10,144 nucleotides of DNA, from assembly GCA_011682565.1 (NCBI GenBank), contig JAACEJ010000067.1, positions 1-10,144 on the forward strand, written 5' to 3'. A program made the position numbers and the translations under genes. Positions 1 to 5,868 of this stretch are shown here, in pieces. The notes below the pieces were generated by a model that saw only the letters and a program-made list of their open reading frames with translations, was not told where the DNA came from and did not search any database. Position 1 is the first letter of the stretch, and every line of letters starts with the position of its first letter. The DNA is from Actinomycetota bacterium. GTDB lineage: Bacteria > Zhuqueibacterota > Zhuqueibacteria > Residuimicrobiales > Krinioviventaceae.

Positions 1-2864
1 ATTTTGTTTTCTTCGTTAAATAAAAAGGCGAGATGAAAATATAACGGCGGATAATCCGGGTCGGCTTTGATTGCTTTTTGCAAAACATCCTTTGCTTTGG
101 CGTCCATCCCCTTGTTAATAAAAGCCACAGCAAGGTTACTGTACGCTCTCGAAAAAATCGAATCTTTTTCCGTCACTCTTTCAAGCGTGGGGATTGCCTG
201 ATCATAATTGCCGGCGTCATTATAGGCTATTCCCAGATTGAGTAGCACTCCAGGCCAGTCCGGCGACAACTCCAATGCCTGGTTATATCGTCCGATTGCC
301 TCAACAAACCGGTTGGCATCATGATAATTCATCCCTTCTATCAAATAGCGGTAAGCCAGTTGAATCCTGCATTCCTTGCCGATGTATCCGGCAATTTCAT
401 CATCGGGAATGAGGGCCAGAACCTTCTTCACTTCTTCGTACGCTTTTTCATCCTGCTTTTGCAGGTTATAGGAACGGACCTTGACCAGCAGATCCGCGGC
501 GGCGAAATACCGCTTTAATATTTTCTCCTGCGAACTGTCCATGTTGACAACCACGGGCCTGCCCTCATTCTTCGGAAAAAGAGAAGCCGGTAGATTAAGT
601 TCAGACGGATTGTAATATTCCAGATAGGGCCGATTATCCGTATTGACCCTGGAATTCCGGGCCTGTCGCCTCACCGCATCTTCATCGAGAGCAAAACAAC
701 TGATGAGCGAATACGGTGTGGTAATGCGTATTTCGGCCAGGTCTTTCTTAACTTTGTCTTGTTGCATCCGCTTTTCCAATGAAGCAAAATCGATCTCTAA
801 TTTTTCCTGTGTGCCAATGAGCAGATAGTAGACGCGGTACGCTGAAAACCATATTGTGGTGTGCGGAAAGACTTCCTGAAATGTGCGAATGATCATCTGT
901 ATTTCCGGCATCGTTAACAGATGATAGGGCAGCCACTGGCACATAATGCCTTTTTCAGTTAATCTGTTTTTGCACAATTCGTAGAATTCTTTCGAATAAA
1001 GATTGCCATTGCCGGCCAGCTTGGGAGAGGTAGCATCCACTGTGACGACATCATAAGTCCTGTCGGTTGTTAACAGGTAGTTTCGCCCATCTTCTATTAT
1101 CACATTAAACCGCGGGTCTTGCAGCACATTGTGATTGACTTCCGGAAAATACTCGGCCGCTTTTATCACGCCCGGCACCAGCTCGACACAATCTATTTCC
1201 TCAACGTCGTGCTGACTTTCCGACCACGACGTACCGCCGGCACCAAAACCGATGATACAAACGTTACGCGGATTCCTGTGAATGAGCAGCGGCAAATGGG
1301 CCAGCGATTTCTGCACTTCCACATCCTGATTACTGGTTCCGGCCACGGGATAGCCGTTGATGGCGATTTCCTTTTCGCCCCGCGCCTCGAACACTTCGGT
1401 GGTCGCGCTGATGCCCTCATTGTAATAATAAATTTTTTCGATTTTTTCGCCCCCAGTCAGAATCCTGAAATCGAAATCCGATGCAGCATTGGCAGCAATG
1501 GCTACAGCAGCCGTAACGCCCAACCCAAGGGCAACGGCTCTTTTTATTTTCAGCCGCATAAACGGGTGAAAAAAGATGATGAGCGCGCCAATGACGATGT
1601 TGATGACGCCCAGAAAAAGGACACCTCTCTGCATGCCAAAGAGCGGGATAAGGAGAAAGCCGCCGGCAAAAGCGCCAAAGATGGAGCCAATGGTATCCAG
1701 AAAACTGAGCGTACCGATTTTACGTCCGACATTTCTGATGTTCTTTGTATAGATTTTTCCGACCAGCGGAAAAGTTGCACCCATCAACGTTGTCGGCACC
1801 AGCATAATGAGAAAACTAATCAGGAAGCGCATGCCGATGGTGTCCCACGACATCGAGAAAGGATCCGGCGTTTTCAAAGACAGAGAAGATAGCGTTCCCA
1901 GAAAAGGCAGAAACAGGACGACAAACAATCCGACCAATAATTCGATGAACCCAAACAAAGACAGCGTGTCTTTTTTCCTGTCACTAAATTTTGCGATGAG
2001 AAAACTACCCAGGGCCAGACCGGTGATAAAACTGGCCAGCATGGTGGTAAATGCATAGATGGTGGAGCCAAGAAAAAAGACAAGCATTCTCGTCCAGATA
2101 ACTTCATAAGCCAGAGAAACAAAGCCCTCGATGGCAAATACCCACAATACCAGATAGATTATGGCTCTGGAGTATTCCCCCCCCGCATCGCTATCTTCCT
2201 CAACCTGCACATTCCGGGACTCGTTAGCCTTTTCCGCGTCGGACAACCTGCTCATCCTCAGGCTGACCATTCCATTGACGATATTTATAACTGCCGCAAC
2301 ATAGAGGGTTCCTGTAACGCCTATGGCTTTGATGAAAAAGAAACCCGCTATCAGTGAACCAATGACAGCGCCTAAATTGTTCACAGAGTATAGACTTCCG
2401 ATATTCCATCCTAACTCTTTCAATTCCCGCACAAAATATTTGCTCAGGACCGGAAGAGTCCCCCCCATAAGGGCGGTCGGGATAAACAGAAGAGGAAACG
2501 CCAGAAAAAACCGGATGATGCTGAAAATGTACAGGCCGGGATGAAGTTGCTGATAAACGGCAATATAAACGTGTGTTAATTGCGAAAGGAGAAAGGGAAA
2601 CGCCAGAGCATACAAGCCGATTGCAATTTCCAGAAAAGCAAACAACCGGAGGGGATTTTTATGCTTGTCGACTTTTCTGCCAAAGTACAGACTGCCGAGC
2701 GACAAACCGGCCATGAAGGCGGACAGAACCGTGCTTACTGCAAAAGTGGTCACCCCAAAGACAAGACTAAACATTCGCGCCCAGATGACTTGATAGATCA
2801 GGGCGCTCACGCCGGAGAAAAAGAATAATAAAAACAAAAGTCTCCGTTTGGTTTGATCAGACAT
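1..2864 (-). CDS. Fused MFS-like membrane / spermidine-synthase-like protein with TPR repeats (3' end outside window)
   Basis: An uninterrupted frame of 954 codons runs off the left edge with no stop, so the C-terminus is missing. The ATG at 2864 has GGAAG (2871-2875) six bases upstream. Residues ~8-200 and ~235-435 are two homologous multi-TM halves, each with a Y(Q/E)VIW(A/T)RM motif (24-31, 253-260) and a P-T-x-L-M-G motif (129-134, 357-362). Residues ~465-720 form a spermidine-synthase-like Rossmann domain: GFGAGG loop (539-544), acidic E561 in VELVPG, EDG (591-593), YDVVTVDATSP (604-614) and NLYSKEFYE (621-629). At least three TPR-like repeats follow from ~837 to the edge. Spermidine synthases use a DxxDP active-site motif; here it is D610-A-T-S-P, so the second Asp is absent, as I recall for other fused MFS/spermidine-synthase proteins. 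Polyamine synthesis is therefore doubtful and the substrate unknown. It probably sits in the inner membrane. It starts after a terminator, so is likely transcribed separately. Confidence 0.9.
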   Translation of the reverse strand, partial: MSDQTKRRLLFLLFFFSGVSALIYQVIWARMFSLVFGVTTFAVSTVLSAFMAGLSLGSLYFGRKVDKHKNPLRLFAFLEIAIGLYALAFPFLLSQLTHVYIAVYQQLHPGLYIFSIIRFFLAFPLLFIPTALMGGTLPVLSKYFVRELKELGWNIGSLYSVNNLGAVIGSLIAGFFFIKAIGVTGTLYVAAVINIVNGMVSLRMSRLSDAEKANESRNVQVEEDSDAGGEYSRAIIYLVLWVFAIEGFVSLAYEVIWTRMLVFFLGSTIYAFTTMLASFITGLALGSFLIAKFSDRKKDTLSLFGFIELLVGLFVVLFLPFLGTLSSLSLKTPDPFSMSWDTIGMRFLISFLIMLVPTTLMGATFPLVGKIYTKNIRNVGRKIGTLSFLDTIGSIFGAFAGGFLLIPLFGMQRGVLFLGVINIVIGALIIFFHPFMRLKIKRAVALGLGVTAAVAIAANAASDFDFRILTGGEKIEKIYYYNEGISATTEVFEARGEKEIAINGYPVAGTSNQDVEVQKSLAHLPLLIHRNPRNVCIIGFGAGGTSWSESQHDVEEIDCVELVPGVIKAAEYFPEVNHNVLQDPRFNVIIEDGRNYLLTTDRTYDVVTVDATSPKLAGNGNLYSKEFYELCKNRLTEKGIMCQWLPYHLLTMPEIQMIIRTFQEVFPHTTIWFSAYRVYYLLIGTQEKLEIDFASLEKRMQQDKVKKDLAEIRITTPYSLISCFALDEDAVRRQARNSRVNTDNRPYLEYYNPSELNLPASLFPKNEGRPVVVNMDSSQEKILKRYFAAADLLVKVRSYNLQKQDEKAYEEVKKVLALIPDDEIAGYIGKECRIQLAYRYLIEGMNYHDANRFVEAIGRYNQALELSPDWPGVLLNLGIAYNDAGNYDQAIPTLERVTEKDSIFSRAYSNLAVAFINKGMDAKAKDVLQKAIKADPDYPPLYFHLAFLFNEENK

Positions 2865-3003
2865 AATTTACTTCCAGGTAAGTGGTTCTATAAATTATGG
2901 TTCACTTTTTTTTGCTAATCCGGTTTGTTGCAAAATTTGAAAAAAGCCGGAGTAAATTGCTTCTCACTGCCGGCTTTTATCAATCAGTCGTACGCAAGCA
3001 ATG
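2865..3003. other. Intergenic region between GH51 gene and MFS/spermidine-synthase-like gene
   Basis: This 139-nt gap holds the GH51 terminator (2940-2978) and, next to the downstream gene, an A/T-rich leader with the GGAAG ribosome site at 2871-2875. A promoter for the downstream gene is expected at about 2880-2940, but I could not find a convincing -35/-10 pair or a Bacteroidota-type -33/-7 pair at proper spacing, so none is called. Confidence 0.6.
2940..2978 (-). terminator. Rho-independent terminator after the GH51 gene
   Basis: On the minus strand AAAAGCCGG (2978-2970) pairs perfectly with CCGGCTTTT (2950-2942), and the 3' arm runs into six consecutive T (2945-2940). The intervening 19 nt can extend the stem past a bulged C through AGTGA/TTACT (one G-T pair), leaving a small loop. 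It begins 25 nt after the GH51 stop codon. Read on the plus strand it has only four T after the stem, so it mainly serves minus-strand transcription. Confidence 0.85.
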
Positions 3004-4554
3004 TTATTTTATCTTTCCTTTAATCACAGTGAGTGAATGCGGCGGAAATTCATAGGTAAAACTTTTGCCATTCACTTTGATAGCCGGTTTTTCTTTTGTC
3101 CTGACCGGTTCACTGCCAAAAGTATTTTCCGTCTTGATGTCGGGTCCGTTGACTTCATACACTGAAAATTCGCCGTCGAATTTGCCTTGCTGGCAGATAA
3201 GCCGGGTGGAAATGCTTTGATCAAGGTGCCGGTTAACAACATTGATGACCACTGTGCCGTCATCGTAAGCAACGGATACATCCAGATAGGGAACCTGTTT
3301 TCGCTTCTTGGTATCATACGTGGGCGAATCGACAAAGGCGTCCAGAGCGGTTCCGAATGAATTGTTTGCATACAGCGCGAGTGAATAGTAGATGGTCTGT
3401 CTGAACATGTCGGTTTTGCTTGTAAAGATCGGAGCGATGACATTGACCAACTGAGCCATGTTGGCCATTTTGATGATGTGAGCATTTCTGATAAATGCGT
3501 TTAAAAATCCGGCGATTACCAAAGCATCTTCCAGATTGTATTTTTCTTCCAGCGCATTTCTGCCGGTGTTAAAACCGGCGCCGCGAGCCCGGTACCAGAC
3601 ATTATACTCATCCCAGGCCACGTATATTGGCGTCTTTCGTCTGGTTTTGGACAGCGCTTCCTCAATCTGCCCCTCGACGATGCTGGTTCGCTCTTCGATC
3701 TCCAGCGGCGAGGCCATGAAAGCATAATAGTCGTTATCCCTGTTGCCCACATACAAATGGAGGGAAATGTAATCAATATAGTCTTTTAAATAATTCAGAA
3801 CTATTCGATTCCATTTGTGAGGATCGGCATCACCGTAAAAGTTTGAGGAGCCGGCAGCAATGAGCTTAATATCCGGCGAAGTCCATTTCATTAATTTAGC
3901 AGCTTCCAGAGCAAACTTGCCATAATCAACAGCGTCCTTGTGGCCCATTTGCCAAAAGCCGTCCATTTCATTGCCCAACGACCAATACTTTACGTTGTAT
4001 GGCTCCGGATGTCCGTTCTTCTTGCGCAGTTCGGCATAGTAGGGCCCTTCTTTCACATTGCAATATTCAACCCAGTTCTTGGCTTCATCCAGCGTACCGG
4101 TGCCCATATTGACGGCAAGATACGGCTCGGTCCCTAACTTTCGGCAATAGGCGATAAACTCGTCCGTGCCGAAGGTATTTGGCTCCAGGGTTTTCCAAGC
4201 CAGATCCAGTCTTGTCGGGCGCTGGTCTTTTGGCCCGATTCCATCCAGCCAATGATAATCAGAAACAAAGTTACCGCCGGGATAGCGAAGAATGGTCACA
4301 TTCAGTCCTTTCGCCGCCTTAAGCACATCCTTTCGAAATCCATTCTCATCGGAAAGTTTAGAGCCCGGATCATAGATGCCGCCATAGATGCAACGGCCCA
4401 GATGCTCGGCAAAATTGCCATAAAGGTTTTTATCGATCTTGCCGATCTTACGATCGGTATCGATTTTAATGCGAGCGGTCATGTCTTTTGATCGTGTCAT
4501 TGTCGAGAATCCGATAATAAAAATCAGTAAAAAGTAGAGAATATTTTTTGTCAT
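3004..4554 (-). CDS. Exported alpha-L-arabinofuranosidase, glycoside hydrolase family 51
   Basis: This 516-residue protein should hydrolyse terminal non-reducing alpha-L-arabinofuranosyl residues from arabinan, arabinoxylan or their oligosaccharides by the retaining mechanism. Family signatures appear in order: FAEHLGRCIYGGIYD (48-62), YPGGNFVSDYHW (91-102), WSLGNEMDG (191-199) with acid/base E196, and WDEYNVWYRARG (314-325) with nucleophile E316. The 120-residue spacing of the two glutamates matches GH51 enzymes. A beta-sandwich domain follows from about 400 to 516, and total length is normal for the family. Residues 4-17 are strongly hydrophobic after a lysine, giving a signal peptide or membrane anchor, whereas many bacterial GH51 enzymes are cytoplasmic. 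There is no T9SS sorting domain, so it is probably periplasmic. The family nucleophile motif is usually DEWNVW; here Trp is Tyr. The ATG has GAGGAG (4561-4566) six bases upstream. A terminator follows the TAA stop. Confidence 0.95.
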   Translation of the reverse strand: MTKNILYFLLIFIIGFSTMTRSKDMTARIKIDTDRKIGKIDKNLYGNFAEHLGRCIYGGIYDPGSKLSDENGFRKDVLKAAKGLNVTILRYPGGNFVSDYHWLDGIGPKDQRPTRLDLAWKTLEPNTFGTDEFIAYCRKLGTEPYLAVNMGTGTLDEAKNWVEYCNVKEGPYYAELRKKNGHPEPYNVKYWSLGNEMDGFWQMGHKDAVDYGKFALEAAKLMKWTSPDIKLIAAGSSNFYGDADPHKWNRIVLNYLKDYIDYISLHLYVGNRDNDYYAFMASPLEIEERTSIVEGQIEEALSKTRRKTPIYVAWDEYNVWYRARGAGFNTGRNALEEKYNLEDALVIAGFLNAFIRNAHIIKMANMAQLVNVIAPIFTSKTDMFRQTIYYSLALYANNSFGTALDAFVDSPTYDTKKRKQVPYLDVSVAYDDGTVVINVVNRHLDQSISTRLICQQGKFDGEFSVYEVNGPDIKTENTFGSEPVRTKEKPAIKVNGKSFTYEFPPHSLTVIKGKIK

Positions 4555-4605
4555 AAATCTCTCCTCAGATATAATAACTTATTCTTACCGACATCTTTTC
4601 CGTAG

Positions 4606-4617
4606 CTGAAATTTCAG
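4606..4617. promoter_or_regulatory. 12-bp perfect palindrome, candidate operator upstream of GH51
   Basis: CTGAAATTTCAG is fully self-complementary and lies 52-63 nt upstream of the GH51 start codon, where a regulator of that gene could bind. A 12-bp palindrome in AT-rich DNA can arise by chance, and no second copy was noticed in the window, so the operator role is inference. Confidence 0.25.
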
Positions 4618-4647
4618 GGAAAAACATATACGAGTTCAATCAAAAGA

Positions 4648-4701
4648 CCGATTCCATCGCTTATTTCCAAAACCAATAAGTTAAAAAAGCGATGGAATCG
4701 G
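4648..4701 (-). terminator. 15-bp perfect inverted repeat, possible terminator of the receptor/T9SS/PorV operon
   Basis: The arms 4648-4662 and 4687-4701 (CCGATTCCATCGCTT and its exact complement) are separated by 24 nt; within them CTTATT (4660-4665) can instead pair with AATAAG (4675-4680). Transcribed from the minus strand the hairpin begins 66 nt after the PorV-like stop and is followed by TCTTTTG, a weak T tract. It may be a terminator or attenuator ahead of the GH51 gene. The perfect arms and long loop would also fit a small dispersed repeat or a binding site. The repeat itself is certain; the role is not. Confidence 0.45.
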
Positions 4702-4767
4702 CAAAGTATCTTTTTAAAGTGGACTCATATATTTTGCTATCTTTGATTAAATAACACTGATATTTTC

Positions 4768-5817
4768 TTACAGGCCAAAACCAACTGAAAACATATTCGT
4801 ATTCCCAAGAACGCCGAATGCCCAATAAGAATAGTTAAAAGTTACCTCCATCGTTCCCGATGTTTTGACTTTTAGTCCGGCGCCCAGGGTCAATCCTTCT
4901 TCATCGTAGTTGAAACGATAACCTGCTCGCAGCATCATAAAATTATGAAAGCTAAATTCAGTCCCTACATTCACCTTTTCAGGTCCGTCATTCGGATGAA
5001 CAAAATCTGCTGCCAAAGTCATCTGGTGAGGATTGCCATTTTTCCCTTCAAGAATATCAATTGCGGCACCTATTATCAGGTTCATGGGCATTCGTACGCT
5101 TGCGGGGGGCACGGCAATTTGCTCGCTCCATTTTGCGAAAGTGACATCCGGACCAAAATTTCTACCAATCAGGGCAATTCGAAATGTCTTTATGCCGGTA
5201 TAGAACAATGTTCCAATATCAATTGCCCAATTGGATACTACTGCATCGGCTAATTCCTCACGAAGATATCTTAAATTACCTCCTATTTGCAGTCTATCTG
5301 TAACTCGTCTGGAGTAAGACAGTCCCAAAGCAATATCAATGGCACCAAACGTGCCCAAGTCAAACTTTGGCTCGGTAAGTCCTGTCCTTAAACCGTTATT
5401 TAAAACTTCCTGATATTCTGTCCTGATCATCTCGCCATAGTCAAGATATAAGAAATTGAATCCGAAAGTACCCCAATTGCCAAAATTTTTAACCAGCGCT
5501 CCGGACTGGTATTTAAGATCGGCAATCCAGTTCATACTGCTCAGAGATAATTCAAGATTTTCTACGTCGTTAATCGATGCTGGATTGGTAAAAGAATAGC
5601 TGGCGTCACCGCGCCCAATTGCTGCTACGACACCTCCCATACCTGCCTGTCGGGCATTTGTCGGGATTTTCAGAAATTGCCAACCAGCCTGCCCTAAACG
5701 TTCAAATTTTGCCGGATGTAGTCCGTAATCAATATTCTGATAGTACTGTCCCATTGCCATTATGGGCACAGTAGCCAGCATAAATATTGAAATTCTAAAT
5801 ATATTTCTCAGCTTCAT
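4768..5817 (-). CDS. PorV/PorQ-family outer-membrane beta-barrel protein
   Basis: The 349-residue product begins with a signal peptide (hydrophobic ~6-22, likely cleavage after AMG at 23) and continues as alternating amphipathic beta strands typical of a FadL-like barrel. The region after the signal, KIPTNARQAGMGG (50-62) with YSFTNPASI (74-82), is the family hallmark of PorV/PorQ proteins; PorV is the outer-membrane component of T9SS that shuttles cargo with C-terminal sorting domains to the surface. The ATG at 5817 is chosen over an in-frame TTG at 5832 because GGAGG (5826-5830) lies eight bases upstream of the ATG and overlaps the TTG. It follows a T9SS-type cargo gene by 51 nt, which supports cargo-specific export or display. 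It could equally be a paralogous barrel of unknown role, since FCB genomes can carry several such proteins. Confidence 0.85.
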   Translation of the reverse strand: MKLRNIFRISIFMLATVPIMAMGQYYQNIDYGLHPAKFERLGQAGWQFLKIPTNARQAGMGGVVAAIGRGDASYSFTNPASINDVENLELSLSSMNWIADLKYQSGALVKNFGNWGTFGFNFLYLDYGEMIRTEYQEVLNNGLRTGLTEPKFDLGTFGAIDIALGLSYSRRVTDRLQIGGNLRYLREELADAVVSNWAIDIGTLFYTGIKTFRIALIGRNFGPDVTFAKWSEQIAVPPASVRMPMNLIIGAAIDILEGKNGNPHQMTLAADFVHPNDGPEKVNVGTEFSFHNFMMLRAGYRFNYDEEGLTLGAGLKVKTSGTMEVTFNYSYWAFGVLGNTNMFSVGFGL

Positions 5818-5825
5818 TTTCAAGT

Positions 5826-5830
5826 CCTCC
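5826..5830 (-). promoter_or_regulatory. Ribosome-binding site that sets the PorV-like start
   Basis: GGAGG on the minus strand with an 8-nt spacer to ATG 5817. It overlaps the alternative TTG codon at 5832-5830, which rules that codon out as the main start. Confidence 0.8.
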
Positions 5831-5868
5831 AAAGTAAATAATCATTTAAAAGCGGGCAAAAAGCCAAA

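Larger units (their letters stand above)
4555..4767. other. 213-nt intergenic region upstream of the GH51 gene
   Basis: The gap is AT-rich and holds a 15-bp inverted repeat (4648-4701), a 12-bp palindrome (4606-4617) and the GH51 ribosome site (4561-4566). The distance is much larger than the 42- and 51-nt spacers of the preceding three genes, so a separate promoter for GH51 is plausible between about 4585 and 4645. No promoter hexamer pair was good enough to call. Confidence 0.6.

Noticed and set aside
1119..1892. A 257-codon open frame on the plus strand
   Set aside because: It lies wholly antisense to the long fusion gene, and its product is low-complexity, Arg/Lys/Asp/His-rich with no fold or family; the minus-strand frame shows conserved motifs over the same bases.
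1193..2137. Several 75-90 codon frames on the minus strand in other phases
   Set aside because: They overlap the fusion gene out of frame, and their products have no motifs; the main frame is unbroken from 2864 to the edge.
1..2864. True cytosolic spermidine synthase (speE)
   Set aside because: The domain is fused to two multi-TM bundles and lacks the second Asp of the DxxDP active-site motif, so the gene symbol would be misleading.
3072..3776. Out-of-frame minus-strand frames of 137 and 86 codons inside the GH51 gene
   Set aside because: The GH51 frame carries both catalytic glutamates and is intact, so these are shadows and not signs of a frameshift.
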